Positions 16,702-25,654 of a stretch of DNA of 64,000 nt are shown piece by piece. The first letter of the stretch is position 1. Each line of letters begins with the position of its first letter. The notes beneath the pieces are model-generated. The model had not been told where the DNA came from and did no database searches. It saw only the letters and a program-made list of their open reading frames with translations. The stretch covers positions 62,001-126,000 of the forward strand of contig NZ_SZVW01000014.1 of assembly GCF_007655005.1 (NCBI RefSeq), written 5' to 3'. The DNA comes from Streptomyces tibetensis (GTDB lineage: Bacteria; Actinomycetota; Actinomycetes; Streptomycetales; Streptomycetaceae). The position numbers and the translations under genes were made by a program.

Positions 16702-17750
16702 CCGCCCGCGAGCAGGAGCTGCCGGCCGCCGGGCCCGGGCGCCGGGCCGGGCTCGCGCTGGGCCTGGCCGGGGCCGTCGCGCTCGTGGCCTCCCTCGCCG
16801 TGGCCATCACCATCGGCCCCGCCGACCTGGGCGTCGCCGACGTGTGGTCCGTCGTGGCCGCCCATCTCGGCTTCGGCGGCTCGGGCCTGACACCGATCCG
16901 GGACGGGATCGTCTGGCAGCTGCGACTGCCGCGCACTCTGCTCGCCGCCGTGTGCGGGGCCGGACTGGCCGTGTGCGGGGCGGTGATGCAGTCCCTGCTG
17001 CGCAACCCGCTCGCCGACCCGTTCGTGCTCGGGGTGTCCTCGGGCGCCTCCACCGGAGCGGTCCTCGTCGTCGTGCTCGGCGTGGGCGGCGGCGCCCTCC
17101 CGGTGTCCGCGGGCGCGTTCCTCGGCGCCCTGCTGTCCTTCGCGCTGGTGCTCCTGCTCAGTCACACCCTCGGCGGCACCACCGACCGGGTCGTCCTCGC
17201 GGGCGTCGCCGCCATGCAGCTCTTCTCCGCGCTCACCTCCTTCGTCGTGATGACCTCCGCCGACGCCGAGACGACCCGCGGCGTGCTGTTCTGGCTCCTC
17301 GGCTCGCTCGGCGGCGCCGGCTGGACCGACGTATGGCTGTGCCTGGCCGTGCTGGCGGTGGCGCTGGTGGTGTGCCTGTCGTACGCCCGGACCCTCGACG
17401 CCTTCGCCTTCGGGCAGGAGGCGGCCGCCGCGCTCGGGGTGTCCGTCGCCCGGACCCGCCTGGTCCTGCTGTGCGTCACGGCCCTGCTCACGGCGGCACT
17501 GGTCAGCTCCGCCGGGGCGATCGGCTTCGTCGGACTGGTCCTGCCGCACGCCGCCCGGGCCCTGACCGGCCCCGGGCACACACGGCTGCTTCCGGTCACC
17601 GCCCTCGCGGGAGCGGTCTTCCTGGTGTGGGTGGACACCCTGGCCCGTACCGTCCTGGATCCGCAGGAGGTCCCGGTGGGGGTCGTGACGTCGCTGATCG
17701 GCGTGCCGGCGTTCGTTGCGGTGCTGTACCGGACCCGGAGGGTGCGGTGA
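16698..17750 (+). CDS. ABC transporter permease, FecCD/BtuC type
   Basis: This 350-residue permease has about nine to ten membrane helices. Family marks are QLRLPRTLLAAVCGAGLAVCGAVMQ, then NPLADPFVLGVSSGAS near residues 100-115, and GAIGFVGLVLPHAAR near 275, which holds the coupling-helix region contacting the ATPase. The GTG overlaps the stop of the substrate-binding gene in GTGA, and the downstream ATPase overlaps it in the same way, so the three genes are translationally coupled under one cobalamin riboswitch. Confidence 0.92.
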   Translation: MTAREQELPAAGPGRRAGLALGLAGAVALVASLAVAITIGPADLGVADVWSVVAAHLGFGGSGLTPIRDGIVWQLRLPRTLLAAVCGAGLAVCGAVMQSLLRNPLADPFVLGVSSGASTGAVLVVVLGVGGGALPVSAGAFLGALLSFALVLLLSHTLGGTTDRVVLAGVAAMQLFSALTSFVVMTSADAETTRGVLFWLLGSLGGAGWTDVWLCLAVLAVALVVCLSYARTLDAFAFGQEAAAALGVSVARTRLVLLCVTALLTAALVSSAGAIGFVGLVLPHAARALTGPGHTRLLPVTALAGAVFLVWVDTLARTVLDPQEVPVGVVTSLIGVPAFVAVLYRTRRVR

Positions 17751-18544
17751 GCGGCGCGGGGGCGTCGGCGGGAGCGGGGCTGCGGGCCGACCGGGTCAGC
17801 CGCCGTGCCGACGGGCGTCTCATCCTGGACGGCGTCGCCCTCGCGCCGGAGACCGGCTCCACGGTCGGCGTGCTCGGCCCCAACGGCTCGGGCAAGTCCA
17901 CGCTGCTGCGGCTGCTGGCCGGGCTGCTCGCGCCGTCCTCGGGAGTCGTCACCCTCGATGGCACACCCCTTGCCGAGCTGCCCCGCCGCACGGTCGCGCG
18001 CCGCCTGGCGGTCGTCGAGCAACAGTCGGACACCCAGGTCGAACTGACGGTCGAGGACGTCGTGCGGCTGGGCCGCGTCCCGCACCGCCGCGCCTGGACG
18101 CCCCCCTCGGCCGACGACGAGCGGGCGGTGCGCGCCGCCCTGGAGCACACAGGTCTCGCCGACCGGGCGGGCCGGCTCTGGCACACCCTCTCGGGCGGCG
18201 AACGCCAGCGGGTGCAGATCGCCCGCGCGCTCGCCCAGGAACCCCGCGAACTCCTCCTCGACGAGCCCACCAACCACCTCGACATCCACCACCAGCTCGA
18301 CCTGCTCGCCCTGGTCACGGCCCTGCCCGTCACCACCGTCGTCGCCCTGCACGACCTCAACCTCGCGGCGATGTACTGCGATCGGGTCGTCGTGCTGTGC
18401 GCGGGGAGGGTGGTGGCGGCGGGCCCCGCGGGAGACGTCCTCACGGCGGAGCTCATCGCCGAGGTGTACGGGGTGCGGGCCGCCGTCAGCCGGGAAGGGC
18501 CCGAAGGGCGGCCTCATGTGCGGTTCCTCGGAACCCTGAACTGA
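17747..18544 (+). CDS. ABC transporter ATPase, FecE/BtuD type
   Basis: This 265-residue ATPase energises the B12-type importer. Walker A is GPNGSGKST, the Q-loop follows in VEQQSDTQVE, the signature is LSGGERQRV, and Walker B is LLLDEPTNHLD. The His switch is in VVALHDLNLA. It starts at a GTG overlapping the permease stop. It is the last gene of the riboswitch operon and is followed directly by the 19-bp repeat array. Confidence 0.93.
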   Translation: MSGAGASAGAGLRADRVSRRADGRLILDGVALAPETGSTVGVLGPNGSGKSTLLRLLAGLLAPSSGVVTLDGTPLAELPRRTVARRLAVVEQQSDTQVELTVEDVVRLGRVPHRRAWTPPSADDERAVRAALEHTGLADRAGRLWHTLSGGERQRVQIARALAQEPRELLLDEPTNHLDIHHQLDLLALVTALPVTTVVALHDLNLAAMYCDRVVVLCAGRVVAAGPAGDVLTAELIAEVYGVRAAVSREGPEGRPHVRFLGTLN

Positions 18545-18566
18545 GAGGAACGGCCCGTCCCCACGC

Positions 18567-18801
18567 CACGGGGTGGGTCACCGACGCCAGGGTGGGTCAC
18601 CGAGGTCAGGGTGGTCACCCACCCCGCGGGTGGTCACCCAGCTGACCGACCGGCGCATCGGCGAGTGCCTCGAAGGGCTCGAGCCACGGGTGGTCACCCA
18701 CGCCACGGGTGGTCACCCACGCCACGGGTGGTCACCCACGCCACGGGTGGTCTCCCACCCCGCGGGTGGTCACCCACGCCACGGGTGGGCTGATCGCGCC
18801 A
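18567..18801. repeat. array of GGGTGGTCACCC units with 19-bp period
   Basis: The unit GCCACGGGTGGTCACCCAC (19 bases) runs head to tail at about 18693-18789, with one copy changed to GTCTCCC. More diverged copies occur at 18567-18650, and a stretch without repeats lies at 18651-18690. Each unit holds the inverted repeat GGGTG-GT-CACCC. Because 19 is not a multiple of three, the frame shifts in every unit and the array cannot code for a repeat protein. This accounts for most of the 318-bp gap between the transporter and the next gene. It could be a multi-site operator, a terminator cluster or a minisatellite. Confidence 0.85.
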
Positions 18802-18862
18802 CGGTGGCCGGAAAACGCCCGGCCTGCCTGCGCGGGCCCGTCCGCCCGCCTACGCTCGCCTC

Positions 18863-19579
18863 GTGCTGCGCATCATCGACGCCCGAACCCGTGAGCCGGT
18901 CGACGCCGCCCCGGCCCGCCGGGGCCTGACCCGTGTCCAGGTGCACGCGTCGGACTCCGGCACGACGGACCTGCGGGTGCTGCTCGTCGGGGACCTGCTC
19001 GTGCGGACCCTGGAACTCGGAGGCACACCGGTCTGGGCACTGCTGACCGGCGGCAACCGGCAGGCGGAGCTGCGCGCGGGCGCCACGACACTCGGCATCC
19101 GCCCGTTCGAGGACAGCCCCGACGTCGGTGCCGGTCTGGGCGAGTCCCAGGTCGTCCATGTCGCCGCCGAGGGCGAGACGGTACCGGACGGGGTGCGGAT
19201 CGCCGTCGCACCGGTCGAGCCGGGCTCGCCGGAGCACGGCGACCCCGCCGCCCTGCGCCTCGCCCTGATCACCCGGCACCACAGCGCCCCGGTCCGGCTG
19301 GAGCCCGCCGGACTCGACGAGGCGGGCGCCACCCTCGCCCGCTGGCGCGCCGCGGTCGCCCGCTGGGCCCGACAGCCCTCGCGGCCCGTCCCCGACGGCG
19401 TCCGGGAGCGGATGCGCGAAGCCTGGGACGACGACCTGGACGTGCCGCGGGTGCTGGACATCCTGCGCGAGGTCGAGACCGAGCCGGAACTGGCGGACGG
19501 CGCCCGCTTCGAGACATACGCCTACGCCGACCGGCTCCTCGGCCTCGACCTCGCCCGCGACCTGGGATCGCCGTCATGA
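18863..19579 (+). CDS. conserved protein resembling a degenerate cysteinyl-tRNA synthetase/MshC C-terminal region
   Basis: This 238-residue protein has no clear enzyme motif. The stretch MREAWDDDLDVPRVLDILREVE, near residues 173-195, closely resembles the DDDxNTPxAL segment of cysteinyl-tRNA synthetases. The earlier part (TLGIRPFEDSPDV and a VVHVAAEGE segment) could correspond to a reduced catalytic domain, but the HIGH and KMSKS motifs are absent, so it should not charge tRNA. It starts at a GTG and overlaps sixA by four bases (ATGA), so the two are coupled. The function is unknown. Confidence 0.6.
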   Translation: MLRIIDARTREPVDAAPARRGLTRVQVHASDSGTTDLRVLLVGDLLVRTLELGGTPVWALLTGGNRQAELRAGATTLGIRPFEDSPDVGAGLGESQVVHVAAEGETVPDGVRIAVAPVEPGSPEHGDPAALRLALITRHHSAPVRLEPAGLDEAGATLARWRAAVARWARQPSRPVPDGVRERMREAWDDDLDVPRVLDILREVETEPELADGARFETYAYADRLLGLDLARDLGSPS

Positions 19580-20118
19580 TCGCCCGCAGCAGCGCCGGCC
19601 CGATGCGCCGCCTGATCGTGCTGCGGCACGCCAAGTCGGCCTGGCCCCTGGACGTCGCCGACCACGAACGCCCCCTCGGGCCGCGCGGCCGCCGGGACGC
19701 ACCCGCGGCGGGGCGGGCCCTGGCCGACGCCGACCTGCTGCCGGACCTCGCACTGTGCTCCACCGCCGTCCGCGCCCGCCGGACCTGGGACCTGGCCGCC
19801 GCCGAGTGGGGCACGCCCCCGCCGGCCCGGCACGACCGGCGCCTGTACGCCGCCGGTCCGTCCGGCCTGCTGGCCGTGGTGCACGAGGTGCCCGCCGAGG
19901 TGGAGAAGCTGCTGCTGATCGGGCACAACCCCGGGCTGGAGGAACTGGTCCTGGCCCTCGCCGGTGACGGCCTCGACGACACCCTGGAGCAGGTCCGCAC
20001 GAAATTCCCCACCTCTGCGATCGCCGTCCTGTCCTGGCACGGCACGACCTGGCAGGCGCTGGCCCCCGGCGTCGCGCTGCTCACGTCCGTGACGGTGCCC
20101 CGGGGCGCCGAGCACTAG
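19576..20118 (+). CDS. SixA-type phosphohistidine phosphatase
   Basis: This 180-residue histidine-phosphatase-superfamily protein has the catalytic LIVLRHAKSAW motif (RHG-like, RHA as in SixA) near residues 13-23 and the second conserved histidine in LIGHNPGLEEL near 114-124. SixA of E. coli removes phosphate from histidine-phosphotransfer domains; the target here is unknown. The ATG overlaps the upstream stop, so it is translated together with the CysRS-like protein. The first nine residues may be extra, because a second ATG precedes RRLIVLRH. A hairpin terminator follows. Confidence 0.9.
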   Translation: MIARSSAGPMRRLIVLRHAKSAWPLDVADHERPLGPRGRRDAPAAGRALADADLLPDLALCSTAVRARRTWDLAAAEWGTPPPARHDRRLYAAGPSGLLAVVHEVPAEVEKLLLIGHNPGLEELVLALAGDGLDDTLEQVRTKFPTSAIAVLSWHGTTWQALAPGVALLTSVTVPRGAEH

Positions 20119-20121
20119 CCC

Positions 20122-20147
20122 GGGCCCCGCACGGGCATGGGGCCTTT
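20122..20147 (+). terminator. GGCCCC...GGGGCC hairpin with TTT
   Basis: GGCCCC and GGGGCC pair around ten bases, and a run of three T follows at 20145-20147. It lies four bases after the sixA stop, in the position expected of a rho-independent terminator. Confidence 0.55.
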
Positions 20148-20240
20148 CCGGTGATGTGCGCCGGGCTTGCGCTGCGCATCCCTTCCGCGGCGGGTATGGC
20201 GTCTGAGCGAACGCCTTGCCGACCCATGAGGAGACCAGTC

Positions 20241-20525
20241 ATGCACGCAGTGATCCGGCGGTACGAAGGGGTGACCGACCCGGCCGAGGCGGGTCGCCGG
20301 GTGAACGAGGAGTTCCTGCCGCTCGTCCGCCAGGTCAAGGGGTTCGTGGCCTACTACTGGGTCGACGCCGGCGGCGGGGTGATGGTGTCCACCGGTGTCT
20401 TCCAGGACCGGGCCGGCGCCGAGGAGTCGACCGAGAGAGCCGGGGACTTCGTACGGGAGCGGCTTGCCGAACTGCTGCCGCATCCGCCCCAGGTCACGGC
20501 CGGCGAGGTCGTGGCCCACTCGTAG
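20241..20525 (+). CDS. small antibiotic-biosynthesis-monooxygenase-like (ABM) protein
   Basis: This 94-residue protein has the dimeric alpha-beta barrel pattern of ABM-like domains: MHAVIRRYEGV strand, EEFLPLVRQVKGFVAYYWVDAG helix-strand, and VMVSTGVFQDRAGAEEST. Proteins of this sort can be small monooxygenases or stress proteins; no catalytic residue can be fixed. GAGGAGA lies eight bases before the ATG at 20241. It is probably a single-gene unit between sixA and the YigZ gene. Confidence 0.75.
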   Translation: MHAVIRRYEGVTDPAEAGRRVNEEFLPLVRQVKGFVAYYWVDAGGGVMVSTGVFQDRAGAEESTERAGDFVRERLAELLPHPPQVTAGEVVAHS

Positions 20526-20638
20526 CGGAGGTCTCGGCGGTACCGGCCGACCTGGGGTGTCATGGGCCGACCTCCCGGGGCCCCGGAGAGACAGCCGCCC
20601 CGTCGGGACGCTCCCGACCAGGGGATTAGGCTGGCCGG

Positions 20639-21265
20639 ATGCAGGACGAATACCGCACGGTGGCCGGTGCCGGCGTGCACGAGACCGAGGTCAGCCGCTC
20701 CCGCTTCCTGTGCGCCCTCGCCCCGGCCGCCAGCGAGCAGGAGGCTCAGGACTTCATCGCCTCGGTCCGCAAGGAGCACGCCGACGCCTCCCACAACTGC
20801 TGGGCCTACGTCATCGGCGCCGACGCCTCCGTCCAGAAGGCGAGCGACGACGGCGAACCCGGCGGCACCGCAGGCGTCCCCATGCTCCAGATGCTGCTGC
20901 GCCGCGACATGCGGTACGTCGTGGCCGTCGTCACCCGCTACTTCGGCGGGGTCAAACTCGGAGCGGGCGGACTCATCCGGGCGTACGGCGGGGCGGTCGG
21001 CGAGGCCCTGGACGCCCTCGGCACCCACACCCGCCGCAGGTTCCGGCTGGCCACGGTCACCGTCGACCACCAGCGGGCCGGCAAGCTGGAGAACGACCTG
21101 CGCACCACCGGGCGCGAAGTCCGGGACGTGCACTACGGCGAGGCGGTCACCATCGAGGTCGCCCTCCCGGACTCCGAAGTGGACGCCTTCCGCTCCTGGC
21201 TCGCCGACGCCACCGCAGGCACGGCCGGTTTTGAAACGGGCGGGGAGGCGTACGGGGACGCCTGA
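20639..21265 (+). CDS. YigZ/IMPACT-family protein
   Basis: This 208-residue protein has the N-terminal UPF0029/IMPACT domain, with SRFLCALAPA, HNCWAYVIG, DDGEPGGTAGVPML and VVTRYFGGVKLGAGGLIRAYG, followed by a short DUF1949-type domain. IMPACT proteins are linked to ribosome or translation control; the bacterial role is unclear. The ATG at 20639 begins exactly where homologues begin. It appears to be monocistronic. Confidence 0.93.
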   Translation: MQDEYRTVAGAGVHETEVSRSRFLCALAPAASEQEAQDFIASVRKEHADASHNCWAYVIGADASVQKASDDGEPGGTAGVPMLQMLLRRDMRYVVAVVTRYFGGVKLGAGGLIRAYGGAVGEALDALGTHTRRRFRLATVTVDHQRAGKLENDLRTTGREVRDVHYGEAVTIEVALPDSEVDAFRSWLADATAGTAGFETGGEAYGDA

Positions 21266-21495
21266 GGGAGGCGCACCTCGAACCCCGCCGGCTACGCGCG
21301 TACGGCAATGACCTGCTGCACCGCCCGGTTGCGGACATATCCCCTGAATTGCTGCCGGACGTGCGCGGCGGTCCGGGGTTCGTGGTGGACCAGGTGCCCA
21401 CAGGCGTTAGCGTGGTGGGCTGACAGCGGGCCGGACCGGCTCGTTGTGGCCGACGAACGGACAGTAGGGGGAGACATGCAGGTCGGAGCGGCGTC

Positions 21496-22659
21496 TTGAG
21501 GCTGCTGCACACCTCCGACTGGCATCTCGGCCGGGCCTTCCACCGGGTGAACATGCTCGACGCCCAGGCCGAGTTCATCGGCCACCTCGTCACCACCGTG
21601 CGGGAGCGTGCCGTGGACGCGGTGGTCGTGTCGGGGGACGTCTACGACCGGGCGGTGCCGCCACTCGCCGCGGTCGAGCTGTTCGACGACGCCCTTCACC
21701 GCCTCGCCGACCTCGGCGTGCCGACGGTGATGATCTCCGGCAACCACGACTCGGCCCGCCGGCTGGGCGTCGGTGCGGGGCTCATCGGGCGGGCCGGCAT
21801 CCATCTCCGTACGGAACCTTCGGCGGCCGGCACTCCGGTCATGCTGGACGACGCCCACGGCGAGGTCGCCTTCTACGGGCTGCCCTACCTCGAACCGGCT
21901 TTGGTCAAGGGCGAGTTCGGGGTGGAGAAGGCGGGGCACGAGAGCGTGCTCGCCGCCGCCATGGACCGGGTCCGCGCCGACCTCGCCGCGCGCCCGGCCG
22001 GCACCCGCTCCGTCGTCCTCGCGCACGCCTTCGTCACGGGCGGCGAACCCAGTGACAGTGAGCGGGACATCACCGTCGGTGGCGTCGCCGCGGTGCCGGC
22101 CGGGGTGTTCGACGGCGTCGACTACGTGGCACTGGGCCATCTGCACGGCTGCCAGACCCTCACCGATCGCGTCCGCTACTCCGGTTCACCGCTGCCCTAC
22201 TCCTTCTCCGAGGCCGCCCACCGCAAGAGCATGTGGCTGGTCGACCTGGCCGCGGACGGCTCCGTGGATGCCGAGCGCGTCGACTGCCCGGTGCCCCGCG
22301 CCCTCGCCCGGATCCGGGGCACGCTGGAGGACCTGCTCGCCGATGCGGACCTGACACGGTACGAAGAGGCCTGGGTCGAGGCGACCCTCACCGACCCCGT
22401 ACGCCCCGCCGACCCGATGGCCCGGCTCACCGCACGTTTCCCGCACACGCTCAGCCTCGTCTTCGACCCCGACCGCGACGAGGACGACTCCGAAGTGTCG
22501 TACGCCCGGCGCCTGGCCGGCCGCAGCGACCAGCAGATCGCCGAGGACTTCGTCGCCCATGTGCGCGGCGCCGGACCCGACCCGCACGAACAGGGCGTGC
22601 TGCGCGACGCGTTCGACGCGGTACGGGCGGACGAGACCGTGCGGGAGGTGGCCCGGTGA
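21496..22659 (+). CDS. sbcD: exonuclease SbcCD subunit D
   Basis: This 387-residue calcineurin-type metallophosphatase is the nuclease subunit of SbcCD (Mre11-like), which cuts hairpin and end structures in DNA. All five phosphoesterase motifs are visible: DWHLGR near the start, SGDVYDRAVPP, SGNHDSARR, LAHAFV and LGHLHGCQ. It starts with TTG, with GGAG upstream, right at MRLLHTSDWH. Its TGA overlaps the GTG of sbcC, so the two subunits are translationally coupled. The 230 bp upstream holds no other gene that I can support. Confidence 0.95.
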   Translation: MRLLHTSDWHLGRAFHRVNMLDAQAEFIGHLVTTVRERAVDAVVVSGDVYDRAVPPLAAVELFDDALHRLADLGVPTVMISGNHDSARRLGVGAGLIGRAGIHLRTEPSAAGTPVMLDDAHGEVAFYGLPYLEPALVKGEFGVEKAGHESVLAAAMDRVRADLAARPAGTRSVVLAHAFVTGGEPSDSERDITVGGVAAVPAGVFDGVDYVALGHLHGCQTLTDRVRYSGSPLPYSFSEAAHRKSMWLVDLAADGSVDAERVDCPVPRALARIRGTLEDLLADADLTRYEEAWVEATLTDPVRPADPMARLTARFPHTLSLVFDPDRDEDDSEVSYARRLAGRSDQQIAEDFVAHVRGAGPDPHEQGVLRDAFDAVRADETVREVAR

Positions 22660-25652
22660 GGCTCCACCGGCTCACGGTCACCGCCTTCGGGCCCTTCGGG
22701 GGCACGCAGAGCGTCGACTTCGACGAGCTGTCGGCGGCAGGGCTGTTCCTGCTGCACGGACCCACCGGCGCGGGCAAGACATCCGTCCTGGACGCCGTCT
22801 GCTACGCCCTCTACGGTTCGGTTCCGGGCGCCCGGCAAGGCGGCGGCCAGGGCACGGCCCTGCGCAGCGACCACGCCGCGCCCACGACCCGCACCGAGGT
22901 CACCCTCGACCTCACCGTCGCCGGGCGCCGCCTTGAGGTCACCCGTCAGCCGCCCTGGGAACGCCCCAAGAAACGCGGCACCGGCACCACCCTGGACAAG
23001 GCCCAGACCTGGCTGCGCGAGCGCGACGCGACCACCGGGGCCTGGAAGGACCTCAGCCGCTCCCACCAGGAGATCGGCGAGGAGATCACCCAGCTGCTCG
23101 GCATGAGCCGGGAACAGTTCTGCCAGGTCGTGCTGCTGCCGCAGGGCGACTTCGCCCGGTTCCTGCGCGCCGACGCCGAGGCCCGCGGCAAACTCCTGGG
23201 CCGCCTCTTCGACACCCGCCGCTTCGCCGACGTCGAAAAGCGCCTCGCCGAGCGGCGACGCACCACCGAGTCCCAGGTGCGGGACGGGGACGCGGAACTG
23301 CTGGCCGACGCCCACCGCATGCAGCAGGCCGCGGACGCCGCCATGGAACTGCCCGACCTCGCCCCGGGCGAACCGGGGCTCGCCGAGGCCGTGCTGAGTG
23401 CCGCCGCCGTGGCCCGCAGCACCGCCCGCGAGCAGCTCACCGTCGCCGCGTGCACGCTCACCGCGGCCGAGTCCGTGCAGGCCGCCGCCGGCCGCGCCCT
23501 GGACGAGGTACGCGAACTGGCCAGGCTGCAAAGGCGGTTCGACGAGGCACAAGAACGGGCGGCGCGCCTGGAGCAGGGAGCCGAGGCCTACCGGGAGGCC
23601 CAGGCCCTCATGGAGCGGGCCCGCAAGGCCGAAGCCGTCGCACCCGCCCTCGACCTTCGGGAAGCCTCCGAAGCCGAACACCGCCGGGCGGCCGCCGCCG
23701 AGGCACGCGCGCGTGCCCTGCTGCCGGAGACCTTCGCCGACGCGGGTGCGGCCGGACTCGCCGCCGCCGCACGCCGGGCCGCCGAGGAACTGGGCGGGCT
23801 CGACTCCGCCCGCCGTGCCGAGCGACGACTGACCGAACTCCTGGACGAGCGCGCCGGCCTGGACCGCCAGGAACGCGCCGACGCCGACCTCCTGCAGGAG
23901 GCGGAGGCCTGGCTCGACGGCTGGGAGGAGCGGCGCACCGTACTCCAGACCCGCGTCGACTCCGCGCAGCAGGCCGCCGCCCTCGCCGAGCAGCTCGGCG
24001 CACGGCGTGAGCCCGCGCAGCAGCGGCTGCGGGCGGCCCGCACGCGCGACCGGCTCGCCCAGGACACGGACCGGGCCGTCGACCGGGTCCGCACCGCGCA
24101 GGACGAGACGCTGCGGGCCAAGCAGCACTGGCTCGACCTCAAGGAACAGCGTCTGAACGGCATCGCCGCCGAACTGGCGGCGAACCTCACCGACGGCGAA
24201 CCCTGCGCCGTCTGCGGCGCCACCGAACACCCCGCCCCCGCCCGCAAGGTCGCCGGGCACGTGGACCGGGAGGCGGAGGAGCACGCCCTCACCGCCTACC
24301 AGCGCGCCGACGAGCAGCGCGCCGAGGACGAACGGCGCCTCGGCGACGTACGGGAGGCGCTCGCCGCCGCCACCGCGGAGGCCGGTGACACGCCGTCCGG
24401 ACAACTCGAAGACGACCTCGCCGACTTGGAGGAGCGGTACGCGCAGGCCCGTCGTGCCGCGGCCGAGCTGCACGCCGCGCAGGAGCGGCTGCGGCAGGCC
24501 GGACAGGAGCACGAGCGCCGCCTCGCCGCCCGGCAGGAGACCGCCGTGCGGACCGCCTCCCGGATCGGTCACCGGGAGCGCCTGGACCGTGAACGGGCCG
24601 CGCTGGAGGAGGAGCTGGACCGGGCACGCGGCTCCTCGGACAGTGTCGCCGCGCGGGCCGCGCAGCTGGAGCGGCGGACCGCCCTGCTCACGGATGCCGC
24701 CGACACCGCCCGCGTGGCCGAGGACACCGCCCAGCGGCTCAAGGACGCCGACGCCCGGCTCGCCGACGCCGCCTTCCGGGCCGGCTTCGAGACCCCGCAG
24801 GCCGCGGCCGACGCCCTCCTCGACCGCGCAGCCCACCGCGAACTGCAACGCCGCCTGGATGCCTGGGAACACGAGCAGGCCGCCGTACGGGTCGTCCTCG
24901 CCGAGGCCGACACGGCCGCGGCGGCCCGCGAGCCGCGGGCCGACCCGGACGCGGCGCAGCAGGCCGCCGACGCAGCGGTCCGGCGGCTGCGGGACGCCGC
25001 CTCCGCCCATGACGCCGCCGAGCGGCGCTGCGCCGACCTCGACCGCCTCTCCGCCCGGGCGACCGCCGCCGTACGCCGGCTGGCGCCGCTGCGCCAGGAG
25101 TACGACCGCGTCGCCCGCATGGCCGGCCTCGCCGCCGGCACCTCGGCGGACAACGAACGCCGGATGCGCCTGGAGTCGTACGTCCTGGCGGCCCGGCTGG
25201 AGCAGGTCGCCGCCGCCGCGACCGTCCGGCTGCGCCGCATGTCGTCCGGCCGCTACACCCTCGTCCACTCCGACGACCGCACCGGACGCGGCCGCAGCGG
25301 ACTCGGACTGCACGTCGTCGACGCCTGGACCGGCCGCGAACGCGACACCGCGACCCTGTCCGGCGGCGAGACGTTCTTCGCCTCGCTCGCCCTGGCCCTC
25401 GGCCTCGCGGACGTCGTCACGGACGAAGCGGGCGGGGTGCGGCTGGACACCCTCTTCATCGACGAGGGCTTCGGCAGCCTCGACGACCAGACCCTGGACG
25501 AGGTCCTCGACGTGCTCGACTCCCTGCGCGAACGCGACCGCAGCGTCGGCATCGTCAGCCACGTCGCCGACCTGCGGCGGCGGATCCACGCCCAGCTCGA
25601 CGTGGTGAAGGGCCGGTCCGGATCGGCACTGCGGCAGCGCGGTGCCGGCTGA
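22656..25652 (+). CDS. sbcC: exonuclease SbcCD subunit C (SMC-like ATPase)
   Basis: This 998-residue Rad50-like ATPase has Walker A GPTGAGKTS near residues 36-44, long Arg/Glu/Ala-rich coiled coils, and a zinc-hook CAVC near residue 512 (GEPCAVCGATEHP). The C-terminal half-site has signature TLSGGETFFASLALALGLADVV and Walker B LDTLFIDEGFGSLD. It holds DNA ends for SbcD to process. The GTG overlaps the sbcD stop codon. A long antisense frame over this gene is a GC artefact. Confidence 0.95.
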   Translation: MRLHRLTVTAFGPFGGTQSVDFDELSAAGLFLLHGPTGAGKTSVLDAVCYALYGSVPGARQGGGQGTALRSDHAAPTTRTEVTLDLTVAGRRLEVTRQPPWERPKKRGTGTTLDKAQTWLRERDATTGAWKDLSRSHQEIGEEITQLLGMSREQFCQVVLLPQGDFARFLRADAEARGKLLGRLFDTRRFADVEKRLAERRRTTESQVRDGDAELLADAHRMQQAADAAMELPDLAPGEPGLAEAVLSAAAVARSTAREQLTVAACTLTAAESVQAAAGRALDEVRELARLQRRFDEAQERAARLEQGAEAYREAQALMERARKAEAVAPALDLREASEAEHRRAAAAEARARALLPETFADAGAAGLAAAARRAAEELGGLDSARRAERRLTELLDERAGLDRQERADADLLQEAEAWLDGWEERRTVLQTRVDSAQQAAALAEQLGARREPAQQRLRAARTRDRLAQDTDRAVDRVRTAQDETLRAKQHWLDLKEQRLNGIAAELAANLTDGEPCAVCGATEHPAPARKVAGHVDREAEEHALTAYQRADEQRAEDERRLGDVREALAAATAEAGDTPSGQLEDDLADLEERYAQARRAAAELHAAQERLRQAGQEHERRLAARQETAVRTASRIGHRERLDRERAALEEELDRARGSSDSVAARAAQLERRTALLTDAADTARVAEDTAQRLKDADARLADAAFRAGFETPQAAADALLDRAAHRELQRRLDAWEHEQAAVRVVLAEADTAAAAREPRADPDAAQQAADAAVRRLRDAASAHDAAERRCADLDRLSARATAAVRRLAPLRQEYDRVARMAGLAAGTSADNERRMRLESYVLAARLEQVAAAATVRLRRMSSGRYTLVHSDDRTGRGRSGLGLHVVDAWTGRERDTATLSGGETFFASLALALGLADVVTDEAGGVRLDTLFIDEGFGSLDDQTLDEVLDVLDSLRERDRSVGIVSHVADLRRRIHAQLDVVKGRSGSALRQRGAG

Positions 25653-25654
25653 GG

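Noticed and set aside
18567-18801. CRISPR array
   Set aside because: Units are 19 bp and abut without spacers.
18573-18929. ORF across the 19-bp repeat array
   Set aside because: The 19-base period shifts the frame each unit, and the frame then runs out of phase into the next gene.
21308-21499. 63-codon ORF before sbcD
   Set aside because: It has many Cys/Arg/Trp codons, no ribosome binding site and no family, and it overlaps the sbcD start by four bases in a poor context.
22197-25589. 1130-codon open frame antisense to sbcC
   Set aside because: High GC keeps antisense frames open. The sense strand carries full SbcC motifs, and the antisense product is Gly/Val/Arg-rich without any motif.
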